Below are positions 35,051-44,732 of a DNA stretch of 64,000 nt, piece after piece. The number at the start of each line of letters is the position of its first letter. Positions within the stretch are counted from its first letter, which is position 1. Source of the DNA: Spartobacteria bacterium (GTDB lineage Bacteria > Verrucomicrobiota > Verrucomicrobiia > Chthoniobacterales > UBA10450). The position numbers were made by a program, and so were the translations under genes. The notes beneath the pieces were generated by a model. That model searched no databases and had not been told where the DNA came from. It saw only the letters and a list, made by a program, of their open reading frames with translations. The stretch is taken from assembly GCA_003167365.1 (NCBI GenBank), contig PMTM01000021.1, positions 46,294 through 110,293 on the forward strand. Direction: 5' to 3'.

Positions 35051-36237
35051 TTTTTCCCTCCAGCAGCCTTCACAACTTTTTGTGCGGCGTCAGCCAGGTC
35101 GTCCGCCGCGATTACAGCCAGACCCGACTCGGCGATGAGTTTCTTTCCGGCATCGACATTCGTTCCTTCAAGTCGAACGACGAGCGGGACCGACAGCTTC
35201 ACCGTTTTGGCGGCGTTGATAATTCCCTGGGCGATCACGTCGCATTTCATGATGCCGCCGAAAATGTTTACCAGGATCGCCTTTACGTTCTTGTCCGAGA
35301 TCAAAATCTTGAACGCTTCGGTCACTTGTTCTTCCGTCGCGCCGCCGCCGACATCGAGAAAGTTTGCCGGGCTTCCGCCGTAAAACTTGATGATGTCCAT
35401 CGTCGCCATGGCGAGTCCGGCGCCGTTGACAAGACAGGCGATGTTTCCATCAAGGCCAATGTAATTGAGTCCGTGCTTGGAGGCTTCGACTTCGCGCGGA
35501 TCTTCCTCCGCGATGTCGCGCATCGCCGCGACGTCGGGATGTCGATAGAGCGCGTTGTCGTCGAAATTAAATTTGGCATCGAGCGCAAGCACCTCGCCTT
35601 TTTTCGTTACCACGAGCGGATTGACTTCCACCATCGAGCAATCGCAAGCGATGAATGTTCGATAGAGCCCGTCGAACAACTTCGATGCTGATTTCAATTG
35701 CGCGGAGTCGAAAGCGAGCTGCTTCGCCAGCTTGCGCGTTTGAAAAGCTTGGAGTCCAGCGAGAGGATCGACCGGCTCGCGCATGATTTTCGCCGGCGAT
35801 TTTTCCGCGACTGTCTCAATTTCAACGCCGCCTTCGGTGCTCGCGACGATCAGCGGCGCTGCGCTGGCGCGATCGAGTAGGATCGCAAAATAAATTTCGC
35901 GCGCGATCTCGGCCGATTTCGCCACAAGCACTTTGTTGACGACACGGCCAGCCAGACCGGTTTGATGCGTTACCAAAGTTTGTCCGAGCATCTTTGTCGC
36001 AAGCTCGCGTGCTTCCTTCGGCGATTTGCACAGATGGACGCCGCCCTTGAATCCATTTGTGAAGGTCCCCTTCCCTCGTCCGCCGGCGTGAATCTGCGCC
36101 TTCACCACGAGATCGTTCCCCCCAAGTTCGCGCGCCATCTGCTCCGCTTCTTCTGGAGTCGATGCCACCTTTCCCGGCGGCGTGGCCACTCCGAATTTCT
36201 CGAGCAACTCCTTGGCTTGGTATTCGTGAATGTTCAT
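35047..36237 (-). CDS. sucC: succinyl-CoA synthetase beta subunit
   Basis: 396 residues, normal for SucC. ATP-grasp part: [17 protein letters not shown], then [16 protein letters not shown] and [21 protein letters not shown]-terminal SucC domain with [19 protein letters not shown]. It binds ATP or GDP and, with SucD, performs substrate-level phosphorylation in the TCA cycle. The ATG at 36237 was chosen on the family start MNIHEYQ; a longer frame exists upstream. It heads the leftward cluster sucC-VOC-VOC-sucD-gltA-Gfo/Idh-DegT, divergent from the secreted protein at 36349 across 111 bp that should hold promoters. Confidence 0.97.
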   Translation of the reverse strand: MNIHEYQAKELLEKFGVATPPGKVASTPEEAEQMARELGGNDLVVKAQIHAGGRGKGTFTNGFKGGVHLCKSPKEARELATKMLGQTLVTHQTGLAGRVVNKVLVAKSAEIAREIYFAILLDRASAAPLIVASTEGGVEIETVAEKSPAKIMREPVDPLAGLQAFQTRKLAKQLAFDSAQLKSASKLFDGLYRTFIACDCSMVEVNPLVVTKKGEVLALDAKFNFDDNALYRHPDVAAMRDIAEEDPREVEASKHGLNYIGLDGNIACLVNGAGLAMATMDIIKFYGGSPANFLDVGGGATEEQVTEAFKILISDKNVKAILVNIFGGIMKCDVIAQGIINAAKTVKLSVPLVVRLEGTNVDAGKKLIAESGLAVIAADDLADAAQKVVKAAGGKK

Positions 36238-36348
36238 CGAAGTGCCGTTGGAATTAGCCCGCGAAGCTCGCGTCAGCAACGGTTTTCTCGATCATTGAAC
36301 TTGTTCTTCGCTCCGACAATTGTCTAGTGTGACAGTTCATCAACGCAC

Positions 36349-36798
36349 ATGAAAACCATTCTCTTAATTCTCACTCTCACTGTCGCAACTTGTCTCTCGC
36401 TTTACGCCGGTTCGTCCGAGAAGGAGAAAGCATTCATCGACAAATACAAAGCCGCCTTCGAAGCCAAAGACACCGCCGCGCTCGAATCGTTCCTTTACGC
36501 GCAAGGCTCCGACCCCACGATTCTCGGCTTTTATAAGATGATGCAATCGAGCGAGGCCGGCGAAAAAATTGCGAAGATCGAACTCGTCGATCTATCTCCG
36601 GAGGACGTGAAGAAAGCCGCATCCGCGCAGGATTCTCCAGGTGGAGGCAAGGTTTGCTTGACGCTGAAGCCAATCAAGAAGCTCATCATCACTATCGAAA
36701 AGAAGGACAGCAACGGAAGTTCGAGCAGCAACAGCGAGAACTTTATTGCTGAGAAAGACGGTAAATTCGTCATCCCAGTTCCCGGCCCTTGTAAGTAA
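36349..36798 (+). CDS. hypothetical secreted protein
   Basis: 149 residues. Signal sequence MKTILLILTLTVATCLSLYA, then a soluble helical part with KAFIDKYKAAFEAKDTAALES and a Ser/Asn-rich linker (SNGSSSSNSEN) before a final strand FIAEKDGKFVIPV. The KYKAAFEAKDTAALESFLY segment is reminiscent of NTF2-like/SnoaL domains, which start with similar helices and act as binding or enzyme folds, but the similarity is weak. It stands alone upstream of the phosphosugar mutase operon (83-bp gap). Confidence 0.75.
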   Translation: MKTILLILTLTVATCLSLYAGSSEKEKAFIDKYKAAFEAKDTAALESFLYAQGSDPTILGFYKMMQSSEAGEKIAKIELVDLSPEDVKKAASAQDSPGGGKVCLTLKPIKKLIITIEKKDSNGSSSSNSENFIAEKDGKFVIPVPGPCK

Positions 36799-36881
36799 CA
36801 CACACGTTCCGAAAAGCAGACGCGGATAAGCCGGCGCGCATTCGCTTGCAAAGAGCAGTGGCGACGGAAGAGTTGGCTGCG

Positions 36882-38855
36882 ATGTCAGCCAATCCAGAAA
36901 AGTTGTGGGCCAACGTCGAGCAGGCGGTTGCCGCTGGAGAATTGCTCGACTCCGCGGCAAAGAATATTCGGGCGCTCCTCGCTGAAGCCCCCTCGGATCT
37001 TTATCACCGAGCGATCGACGAACTGATCGTCGCCAAAGAATGGCCGGAGCTAAACGATCGCTTCTATAAGACGCTCGGGTTTGGAACCGGCGGGCTGCGC
37101 GGGCGGACGATCGGCAAGATCGTGACCAAGGCGGAACGCGGAGATGTCGCGCCTGACGGCTCGCCACAATTTCCCTGCGTTGGCACGAACGCGATGAATT
37201 TTTACAATATCAATCGCGCGACGCGTGGGTTGGTCGCGTATCTGCGCGAGTGGTTGAGCCGGCAAAAGGATCTCACAAAACCGAAAATCGTGATCGCGCA
37301 CGATACGCGATTCTTCTCAAAAGAATTTGCCGATCTCGCCGCGAAAATCGCATCAGAGAATGGTTGTGATGCGTTCGTGTTCGACGGGCCGCGCTCTACG
37401 CCGGAACTTTCCTTTAGCGTGCGGCATTTGCGCGCAAAAGCGGGGATCGTCATTACCGCGAGCCATAATCCACCGCACGACAATGGCTACAAAGTGTATT
37501 TCGACGACGGCGCCCAGGTGGTCGAGCCTCACGCCACCGGCATCATCGATAAGGTCAACTCAATCACGAGCGAAACGTTCGCGCCCGTGCCGAAAGATCG
37601 GCAAGGAAAAGTCACAACGCTAGGCCAAGAGATAGATGAAGCTTACATGCGGCGCCTCGAAACATTAATTATCGACCCTAATGTTGTCGCGTCGGCGAAA
37701 TCGCTCCTCGTCATCTTCACACCCTTGCATGGAACCGGCGGAGTCATTCTTAAACCGCTGTTCAAGCGACTTGGTTTCAACTTTGAAGTTGTCGCCGAGC
37801 AGGACGTTTTTGACGGACGATTTCCAACGGTCAAATCTCCGAACCCCGAAAACGCGGAGGCCTTGCAACTCGGAATTGATCTCGCGAAAAAAAGAAATGC
37901 CGATCTGGTGATTGCGACCGATCCGGATTGCGATCGAGTCGGAGTAGCGGCGCGAGCCGGTACCGGCGAAATGAAATTGTTCACCGGGAATCAAATAGCC
38001 TCGCTCATCGCCTATTACCGCGTGAAGGCGTTGTTCGAACGCGGCGTTCTGAATAAGGAGAACGCGTCGCGCGCAGTGATCGTAAAAACATTTGTCACGA
38101 CCGATCTACTCAAGGCCATCGCCAAGAACTACGGCATTCGCTGTGTCGAAACGCTCACTGGTTTCAAATACATCGGAGAAAAAATTGGGAAGTACGAACG
38201 CGCTATCCCGCAGGATTTGCGAAAAGATTATGTCGATCTTAGCGAAGACGAAACGCGAAGCCTCAGGTTGAAGCACTCATCTCTTTACCTCTTCGGCGGC
38301 GAAGAAAGCTACGGTTACAGCGCGGGCGATTTCGTGCGCGACAAGGATGGCAACGGTTCCGCCATCATGTTTTGCGAAGTCGCGGCCTACGCGAAATCGA
38401 AGAAGATGACGATCGACCAGTTGCTCGACGAAATCTTTGCCACGTTCGGTTACTTCGAAGAGAAAAACGGATCACTTGTTTTTGACGGAGCGGAAGGGGC
38501 GAACAAGATCGCGCGCCTGGTTGAGTCCTACACCAGCGCGCCGCCGGCCGAAATGCTCGACTCAAAAGTGACACGGATAACAAATTTCGAGACGGAAACA
38601 ATTCGCGACGTCGAGGGCGACGAAATTCCGAAAGAGAAGATGTCGATTCTCGAGTTGGAAGACCGAACGCGAATTGCAGTACGCGCTTCCGGAACCGAAC
38701 CAAAAATTAAATATTACTTGTTTGCGCAGGAGCGACCGAAGCGCGGCAAATTCGCGCCCGCGGAATTGAATAGAATCAAATCGGAAGCCGGCCCGCGCTT
38801 GGAGCGGCTTTGGCTTTGGTTGCAAAAGGACGCGGACGCGCGCCTGGCGCGATAA
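36882..38855 (+). CDS. phosphoglucomutase/phosphomannomutase family phosphosugar mutase
   Basis: 657 residues, longer than the 450-570 typical of this superfamily because of N- and C-terminal extensions. All four active-site loops are visible: TASHNPPHDNGYKVYF (phosphoserine), DPDCDRVG (Mg2+), GGEESYGYSAGDFVRDKDG (sugar specificity) and RASGTEPKIKYY (phosphate). The start at 36882 was chosen for a GGAAGAG ten bases upstream; a TTG and a GTG occur earlier in frame. It interconverts hexose 1- and 6-phosphates, feeding glycan and nucleotide-sugar synthesis. GGEESYG is more typical of phosphoglucomutase/phosphopentomutase-like type. It leads a compact seven-gene operon. Confidence 0.93.
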   Translation: MSANPEKLWANVEQAVAAGELLDSAAKNIRALLAEAPSDLYHRAIDELIVAKEWPELNDRFYKTLGFGTGGLRGRTIGKIVTKAERGDVAPDGSPQFPCVGTNAMNFYNINRATRGLVAYLREWLSRQKDLTKPKIVIAHDTRFFSKEFADLAAKIASENGCDAFVFDGPRSTPELSFSVRHLRAKAGIVITASHNPPHDNGYKVYFDDGAQVVEPHATGIIDKVNSITSETFAPVPKDRQGKVTTLGQEIDEAYMRRLETLIIDPNVVASAKSLLVIFTPLHGTGGVILKPLFKRLGFNFEVVAEQDVFDGRFPTVKSPNPENAEALQLGIDLAKKRNADLVIATDPDCDRVGVAARAGTGEMKLFTGNQIASLIAYYRVKALFERGVLNKENASRAVIVKTFVTTDLLKAIAKNYGIRCVETLTGFKYIGEKIGKYERAIPQDLRKDYVDLSEDETRSLRLKHSSLYLFGGEESYGYSAGDFVRDKDGNGSAIMFCEVAAYAKSKKMTIDQLLDEIFATFGYFEEKNGSLVFDGAEGANKIARLVESYTSAPPAEMLDSKVTRITNFETETIRDVEGDEIPKEKMSILELEDRTRIAVRASGTEPKIKYYLFAQERPKRGKFAPAELNRIKSEAGPRLERLWLWLQKDADARLAR

Positions 38856-38894
38856 GCTGCTCGACAGCGCGCAAATCGCTGAGAAGAATTGGCT

Positions 38895-39212
38895 ATGGGC
38901 AGGGAAATTCATCTGAGCGGTGGCGAGATTTCGCTTCTGAAAACGATTGGTTTATCCGGCGCGTCGACCACCGGAAAGCAGTTGCTTGAACGCATCGGCG
39001 AGATGGAAGCAGCCGAACTTCTCGACGCATTGAATGGGCTGATCACGATGGGTTATATACTTTCTAACAAAGTAAACATCTCATCGATGGACGATGCCGG
39101 GAGCGCCTTCTTTCGCGTGAATGCTTCGTACGCGCGCGATCTGCGCGATGCGATTAACCCCGGCCGGCGCCGTGAAGATAAGACGCGCCGTCGCCGTCGG
39201 CGCGCTGAGTGA
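38895..39212 (+). CDS. hypothetical small protein with basic tail
   Basis: 106 residues. The first two thirds resemble a small winged-helix or helical domain: EISLLKTIGLSGASTTGKQL, ELLDALNGLITMGYILSNKV. The last 20 residues are very basic (GRRREDKTRRRRRRAE), which could bind nucleic acid or phospholipid. The ATG at 38895 was preferred to an in-frame TTG six bases earlier. It is 39 bp after the mutase and only 7 bp before lnt, so it belongs to the operon; lnt's presumed start lies just downstream. Function unknown; I do not recognise the family with confidence. Confidence 0.8.
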   Translation: MGREIHLSGGEISLLKTIGLSGASTTGKQLLERIGEMEAAELLDALNGLITMGYILSNKVNISSMDDAGSAFFRVNASYARDLRDAINPGRRREDKTRRRRRRAE

Positions 39213-39219
39213 GTTCAAC

Positions 39220-40920
39220 GTGAATCGCTGGCGAAAAACGCTGCGGCTCTGGCCGTGGTTGGCCGCGGTTGCGAGCGGGCTGCTTTGCACCGGTTGTTTC
39301 GCGCCGTTCGATCAAGCGTGGCTGTGCTGGATCGCTCTCACCCCGCTCATTGCCGCGATTTGGTTTTCCGGAGAGAATTCCCGGCGCCGCTGGCTGCGCA
39401 ATCTGCTTCTGGGTTATGTCGCCGGGATTGTTTTTTTGTGCGGGACCTTTAGCTGGCTCAGCACGCTCGGGACTTTGTTCGGGAATTTTTTTCTGCATGG
39501 CTTGCCCCTGCTTCTGGCGCTTTATCTCGGACTCTACTTTGCTTTTTGGGGCTGGTTCGCCGGATTGATCAGGCCGCGTGAAAAAATAGCGGAAACGGTA
39601 ACAAACAAATGGGACGAAATGCTGGCCCGCGCCGGCAAACCGGCCGCCACGGCGCCAAGTTCGCCTTGGTTGAGTTCGATCGCCAATTTGCGGGTCGCTT
39701 CTTGCCTGGCCAGCGCCTGGGTTCTCCAGGAATGGACCCGAGGATGGCTCTCCGACTTCGGTTGGAATGGCCTTGGGGTCGCGCTTCACGCCAACTGGCC
39801 GGTCATCCAAATTGCGGAATTTACCGGCGTCGCCGGGCTTTCGTTTGTCATCGCGTTCGCCAATGTCATCGCGGTCACCACCACGCGCCGGTTGATCCTC
39901 GAAGCGCGCACTCACCGCATGCGGCCGCATTACGATCTTACTCTCACCATGGCGGTGATTGTTGGACTAATGGCTTTCGGCTTTCACGTTGCCCAAATCA
40001 AGCCATCCACCAAAACTCTGCGGGTAGCCGCCATTCAACCAGATATTGCGCAGCGAGAAAAGTTCGATCCGCAATCGACCCCAAAAATTTTCGATCAATA
40101 CGCACACTTGAGTGAGATCGCCTTGCGCACCAGTCCAGCCCCCGAGTTATTGATTTGGCCCGAAGGCTCCATGCCCTACCCCGTGCGCGATGAGAGCGAA
40201 GAAAGTTATCGGTTTGTCATGAATTTTATGGCCTCGGCCAAAACGGATTTGCTTCTTGGCACTGATGACATGGAAGCGGGTCGCGTGTTCAACGCGGCCC
40301 TGCTCCTTTCAGGAGTGAATCAGCGAATGCAAATTTACCACAAATCCCGTCTCGTTCCTTTCGGAGAATATATTCCGCTTCGGCATTCGTTTCCGCTTTT
40401 CGCGGCGGTAGCGAACCAATGGGTGCCGGGCGATTTCGACGCCGGCCAGGATTACACCGTTTTCGAATTGAGCCGGGCCGATGTGCACATTGCGCCCTTG
40501 ATCTGTTTTGAAGACACCATCGGCGAACTGACCAGGCACTTTGTTTTAAACGGAGCAAACGTTCTCATTAACATCACCAACGACGGTTGGTTTTTGCATT
40601 CAGCCGGTTCGCAGCAACATCTGGCCAATGCAATTTTTCGTTGCGTCGAAACGCGGCGCCCGATGGTGCGCGCTGCGAACACCGGCGTGACTTGCTTCGT
40701 GAACCAGTTTGGTCATGTCACCCAGATCTTGCAGGACGAAACCGGCAGCACCTTCACCGAAGGCGTCTTAACCGGAGACGTCGATGTGCCTGTGGAACCG
40801 CAGCTCACCTTCTACGTTCGACACGGCGAACTTTTTGCCAAGCTTTGTGCGTGCGTTACACTGCTTGCGTTTTTGGTTAGTTTGCTCGTTATCAGGGGCG
40901 GTTCGGCACAATTAGAATGA
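39220..40920 (+). CDS. lnt: apolipoprotein N-acyltransferase
   Basis: About 566 residues from a GTG at 39220 with GAGTGAG upstream. Several membrane helices fill the first half, followed by a nitrilase-like periplasmic domain with the catalytic triad: Glu315 in WPEGSMPYP, Lys375 in HKSRLVPFGEYIPL and Cys429 in LICFEDTIGEL. Lnt adds the third acyl chain to the N-terminal Cys of lipoproteins in the inner membrane, letting them be sorted to the outer membrane. The overlap with the ABC ATPase gene (ATGA) suggests these genes work in lipoprotein or lipid traffic, although Lol transport genes are not recognisable here. Longer than E. coli Lnt (512), mainly in the N-terminal region. Confidence 0.94.
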   Translation: MNRWRKTLRLWPWLAAVASGLLCTGCFAPFDQAWLCWIALTPLIAAIWFSGENSRRRWLRNLLLGYVAGIVFLCGTFSWLSTLGTLFGNFFLHGLPLLLALYLGLYFAFWGWFAGLIRPREKIAETVTNKWDEMLARAGKPAATAPSSPWLSSIANLRVASCLASAWVLQEWTRGWLSDFGWNGLGVALHANWPVIQIAEFTGVAGLSFVIAFANVIAVTTTRRLILEARTHRMRPHYDLTLTMAVIVGLMAFGFHVAQIKPSTKTLRVAAIQPDIAQREKFDPQSTPKIFDQYAHLSEIALRTSPAPELLIWPEGSMPYPVRDESEESYRFVMNFMASAKTDLLLGTDDMEAGRVFNAALLLSGVNQRMQIYHKSRLVPFGEYIPLRHSFPLFAAVANQWVPGDFDAGQDYTVFELSRADVHIAPLICFEDTIGELTRHFVLNGANVLINITNDGWFLHSAGSQQHLANAIFRCVETRRPMVRAANTGVTCFVNQFGHVTQILQDETGSTFTEGVLTGDVDVPVEPQLTFYVRHGELFAKLCACVTLLAFLVSLLVIRGGSAQLE

Positions 40921-41846
40921 ATTCGGAAACTGTCATTTACGTTCGCGGCTTGCGGAAATCGTATGGCGACGTCGAAGCCGTGAAAGGAATCGATTTCGAA
41001 GTACGGGCCGGGGAAGTATTTGGTTTGCTTGGTCCAAACGGCGCCGGGAAAACAACCACCGTCGAAATCCTGGAAGGTTTGCGTCGGCGCACAGCCGGCG
41101 AAGTGAAAGTGCTCGAGTTCGATCCGGATCGGCAGAAAAAGCAGCTCAAAGATCGAATCGGCGCTTGCCTGCAAGCGACGAATCTCCCGGACAAAATCAC
41201 CGTGCGCGAGGCGCTCGATTTTTTCGGATCGCTTTACTCCCGCCGGGCGGACGGCAATGCCATTCTCAAACGCCTGCAACTTTGGGAAAAGAAAGACGCG
41301 GGTTATGCCACGCTCTCGGGCGGACAAAAACAGCGGCTCGCCATTGCGCTCGCGCTCATTAACGATCCGCAAATGCTCTTTCTCGATGAGCCAACTACCG
41401 GACTCGATCCGCAAGTCCGGCTAGAAATTCGCGACTTAATCCAGGAGTTACGCGCCGAGAAGCGCACGATCCTGATGACGACGCATTACATCGAGGAAGC
41501 GGAACGACTGTGCGACCGGGTCGCAATCCTCGACGCCGGTCAAATCATTGCCATCGGCACACCGCGCGAATTGCAGGAACGGAGTGCAAATCAATCGAGC
41601 ATCGAGATAAAATTGACGCAACCGCTGAAGGACGCCGCCTTGCCGCAATGGGCGGAATCGATTCGCAGTATCGTGAGCGAAGATCGATATCATATCACCG
41701 TTTACTCGAAGCGCCCGGCCCGGACGCTCGTTGAAATGGTGAAATGGGTCGACACAAATGGATTTGAACTCGATGACGTGCGCCTTTCACGTCCGACACT
41801 CGAAGATGTCTTCATTGAGCTAACCGGGAAGAAACTGCGCGACTAA
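40917..41846 (+). CDS. ABC transporter ATP-binding protein
   Basis: 309 residues. Walker A FGLLGPNGAGKTTTVE, signature TLSGGQKQRLA, Walker B MLFLDEPTTGLDP, and switch His in MTTHYIEEAERLCDRVA. The length and the C-terminal extension (YHITVYSKRPARTLVEMVKW, then VRLSRPTLEDVFIELTGKKL) match the DrrA/CcmA type that partners with ABC-2 permeases, which is exactly what the next gene encodes. The ATG overlaps lnt's stop; its own stop (TAA) shares one base with the ATG of the permease fusion. A bacterial exporter with an unknown cargo. Confidence 0.95.
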   Translation: MNSETVIYVRGLRKSYGDVEAVKGIDFEVRAGEVFGLLGPNGAGKTTTVEILEGLRRRTAGEVKVLEFDPDRQKKQLKDRIGACLQATNLPDKITVREALDFFGSLYSRRADGNAILKRLQLWEKKDAGYATLSGGQKQRLAIALALINDPQMLFLDEPTTGLDPQVRLEIRDLIQELRAEKRTILMTTHYIEEAERLCDRVAILDAGQIIAIGTPRELQERSANQSSIEIKLTQPLKDAALPQWAESIRSIVSEDRYHITVYSKRPARTLVEMVKWVDTNGFELDDVRLSRPTLEDVFIELTGKKLRD

Positions 41847-44044
41847 TGAAAGCGTTTCTCGCCTTCCTCGAGATCGATCTGAAGCTCGCGAGACGGAACC
41901 GCGCCGTCTTGTTCTTCAATTATCTCTTCCCGCTGATGTTCTTTTTCATTTTTAGCTACGCCTTTGATGCAAAACAGGGCGGCACGAGCGTGATCGTGGT
42001 CACAATGGTGACGACAATTGGCATTCTCGGCAGCGGCTTCTTCGGCGCGGGCATGCGTGCCGTCCAAGAGCGCGAGGAAAATATTCTTAGACGTTACAAA
42101 GTCACGCCGATCACACCGGTGCCGCTCCTACTCGCGTCGATCTGTATGGGCGTAATTCTTTACCTGCCGACAGTCGCATTGATGCTTTTTCTCGCGCACA
42201 ACCTTTACGGGATGGCTGTTCCATCAAATCTCTTCTCGCTCCTCATTTTCGTGTGTCTCGGTGCGGCTGCTTTCCGCTCGCTCGGTTTGATCATCGCAGC
42301 CGTCGTGAATTCTTCACAAGAGGCCAACGTTCTTATCCAGATCGTTTACATGCCGATGCTCCTGCTGAGCGGCGCGACTTTCCCGCTCGCGTTCATGCCG
42401 AATTGGCTTCAAATCGTTACCCAGTTCATTCCGGCCAGTTATTTGGTGACCGGTATGTCCGGCATTCTGCAACGCGGCGAAACGATCGCGCAAAATTCGA
42501 AATCGGTGTTCGCGCTTGTCGTCACCATGCTGGTTGCGCTTTTCATCGCGGCGAAAGTCTTCCGCTGGGAAAAGGAAGAAAAGCTGCGTGCCTCAGCCAA
42601 ACTGTGGGTCCTGGTCGTTTTGTTGCCGTTCTTTTTCCTTGGCAGCTATCAGGCCTGGAGCCGGCAGGAATTAACGAAAGCGAAAATTATCCATCGCGAT
42701 CTCAACCGTAGCCACAATTGGCTCATTCAAAATGCGCGCATTTTTGTCGGCAACGGAAAGGTTATCGAATCGGGCGCAGTCCTGGTCCGCGCCGGCAAGA
42801 TCGAGAATGTCTATGAAGGAAGTTTTCCCGACGCGAAATCATTGAATGCCGAACCGATCGACGCCGCGGGCAAAACCGTATTGCCTGGCTTGATTGACGT
42901 GCACGTGCATCTCGGCGCGAGCGGCGGATTCCCAGATGACCCCACCAAGGTCGACCCGAGCAAATCCTCCGAGCGTGCACTCGAGTCGTATTTGTACTGC
43001 GGCGTTACCGCGGTTCGAAGCGTGGGCGATCGCCTCGATTACATGTTGAAACTGCGCGAGAGATTTGGAACTGGCGAAAAACTCGGCACGGAATTGTTTT
43101 TTTGTGGCCCTCTCTTTACCGTCGAAGGCGGGCACGGAACCGAGTACGCGCAATACATGCCGGAGGCGATGCGCGCGTCATTCAATGCGCAGTTTGTCCG
43201 GACGCCGAAGAATGCCGAGGAAGCGCGCAAACAAGTGGACGATCTTGCCGCGCAACATGTCGATGCCATCAAAGGCGTCCTCGAAGCGGGCGCACCGGGA
43301 TATTCGTTCAACCGGATGGATGTGAACATTCTGCGCGCCGTGGTCGATGAAGCGCACGCGAAGAACCTTCCGGTCGCAATTCACACCGGCAGCAGCCAGG
43401 ACGTTATCGATGCGGTCGCTCTCGGCACTGATTCCGTCGAACACGGCTCGTTTAGGGATGAGATTCCTGACGCAACAATTGCGGAGATGAAAGCAAAAGG
43501 CATCGCGTTCGATCCCACCTTGAGTGTCGTGGAAGGCTTCACGAGTTTTGCCAAAGGCGACACCACGTTGCTCAAACGCTCCTTGGTTCAACAAGTGACG
43601 CCGAAAGATTTGCTCACGGGAACCGAGCACGCTGCGACCGGCGAACAATTCAAAGGTTTGCGCGAAGGGTTAAGTCATTATCCGATGTCGATTGAAATCG
43701 GCGACAAAAATCTGCTCAAAGCCTGGCACGCCGGCGTTGTGCTCGTTACTGGCACGGACGCCGGAAATTTTCTCGTGATGCACGGGCCGACCGTGCAACA
43801 CGAGATCGAGCTCTGGGTTGCGGCCGGAGTTCCGGTCGAGGTCGCGCTCCAAGCGGCGACTTCCAATGCGGCGAAACTTCTTCGGGCCGACAATCGAATT
43901 GGAACAATCGAGAAAGGCAAAGAAGCCTCTCTGCTAATCGTTGACGGAAATCCGTTGCAAGATGTCCGTGCACTCTCATCGATCTCCATCGTCATGATGA
44001 AAGGCGAATACGTCGTCCGAAGGGAAATCTTCGAGCAAAAGTAG
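41846..44044 (+). CDS. ABC-2 permease fused to an amidohydrolase-superfamily enzyme
   Basis: 732 residues in two parts. Residues 1-265 are an ABC-2 type permease: six to seven membrane helices (about 22-40, 48-66, 95-117, 130-155, 163-185, 223-240, 253-270) with the ABC-2 segment SGATFPLAFMPNWLQI. The remainder (about 292-732) is an amidohydrolase/imidazolonepropionase-like barrel: DVHVHLG (His353, His355), Lys476 in AIKGVLEAG, His513 in AIHTGS, His533 in VEHGSF and Asp638 in TGTDAG, giving every metal ligand of a binuclear or mononuclear amidohydrolase. The reading frame is continuous. It overlaps the ATPase gene by 1 bp. Whether the enzyme lies cytoplasmic or periplasmic depends on the number of helices. 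No fusion of this kind is known to me. Confidence 0.92.
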   Translation: MKAFLAFLEIDLKLARRNRAVLFFNYLFPLMFFFIFSYAFDAKQGGTSVIVVTMVTTIGILGSGFFGAGMRAVQEREENILRRYKVTPITPVPLLLASICMGVILYLPTVALMLFLAHNLYGMAVPSNLFSLLIFVCLGAAAFRSLGLIIAAVVNSSQEANVLIQIVYMPMLLLSGATFPLAFMPNWLQIVTQFIPASYLVTGMSGILQRGETIAQNSKSVFALVVTMLVALFIAAKVFRWEKEEKLRASAKLWVLVVLLPFFFLGSYQAWSRQELTKAKIIHRDLNRSHNWLIQNARIFVGNGKVIESGAVLVRAGKIENVYEGSFPDAKSLNAEPIDAAGKTVLPGLIDVHVHLGASGGFPDDPTKVDPSKSSERALESYLYCGVTAVRSVGDRLDYMLKLRERFGTGEKLGTELFFCGPLFTVEGGHGTEYAQYMPEAMRASFNAQFVRTPKNAEEARKQVDDLAAQHVDAIKGVLEAGAPGYSFNRMDVNILRAVVDEAHAKNLPVAIHTGSSQDVIDAVALGTDSVEHGSFRDEIPDATIAEMKAKGIAFDPTLSVVEGFTSFAKGDTTLLKRSLVQQVTPKDLLTGTEHAATGEQFKGLREGLSHYPMSIEIGDKNLLKAWHAGVVLVTGTDAGNFLVMHGPTVQHEIELWVAAGVPVEVALQAATSNAAKLLRADNRIGTIEKGKEASLLIVDGNPLQDVRALSSISIVMMKGEYVVRREIFEQK

Positions 44045-44045
44045 C

Positions 44046-44732
44046 GTGCTATCCGGACCCGATCTTTGGCGAGTAATCACGGTCTTAAGTTTATTGTCGC
44101 TCTTGCCGCAGGTTCGCGCGGAGATTCCATGGCCCGAAGTGGAGCAACGCTTGGCGCGAGAGAACGAAAGATTAGCGCGCCGTCCACAAGATCACGCCGG
44201 CGATTACTTTGTTGTCTGCACTCTCTACTACACTCCGATGGAGTCGGGTTTTACCGCCGAGCGCAGCTTCGACATCACGCTCGAAACGAAACGAGGTCTC
44301 CGTGGTCGCAAGTATCCGCGGGAATTTCTTCAAGCCGTGAAGATGGAAGGTTACGGCCGAATAATCACGCCGGTTAATGGCGATCAGTACATTCGTCACA
44401 CCGGTGGCGACTCTTTTGTTTTTGCGGCGAAACCCGCCGGGCATGGCGGCGAGCTTCGGCCGCGGCTCTCGGCTGCCGCGCGCCGGGAGCAGCCCGTTTT
44501 CGGTTTGCACGTCAAATTTGTGACGACCGAAAACATCATTCGCGAGGTTTTTGGCCGGGTGAATTGGAAAATTACCGATACCGGGGGCGATCTCCGACGC
44601 TGGCAAATCGATCTTTACTGGGGCGAAGACGAGCCGCTTGGTCCGGGGAAATTGCTTGCACGGCCCCGGGGAACTGAATTTGAATACGCGTATACCGCGG
44701 TAAAGGTAAGTAAACAAACTGAGAAAGACTGA
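44046..44732 (+). CDS. hypothetical secreted protein (possible 3D-like motif)
   Basis: 228 residues from a GTG one base after the permease fusion's stop. A signal sequence (LWRVITVLSLLSLLPQVRA) is followed by a soluble domain. The stretch WKITDTGGDLRRWQIDLYWG resembles the 3D domain of lytic transglycosylase-like cell-wall enzymes (Asp-x-Gly-Gly ... Asp-Leu-x-x-Gly), but the upstream catalytic features of MltA are not obvious, so this is weak. The domain begins AGDYFVVCTLYYTPMESGF. Its tight linkage to the ABC/amidohydrolase fusion and GNAT gene suggests an envelope-related job. Confidence 0.7.
   Translation: MLSGPDLWRVITVLSLLSLLPQVRAEIPWPEVEQRLARENERLARRPQDHAGDYFVVCTLYYTPMESGFTAERSFDITLETKRGLRGRKYPREFLQAVKMEGYGRIITPVNGDQYIRHTGGDSFVFAAKPAGHGGELRPRLSAAARREQPVFGLHVKFVTTENIIREVFGRVNWKITDTGGDLRRWQIDLYWGEDEPLGPGKLLARPRGTEFEYAYTAVKVSKQTEKD

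Noticed and set aside
39154..39930. 258-codon minus-strand frame in lnt
   Set aside because: Arg/Pro-rich shadow opposite the membrane part of Lnt.
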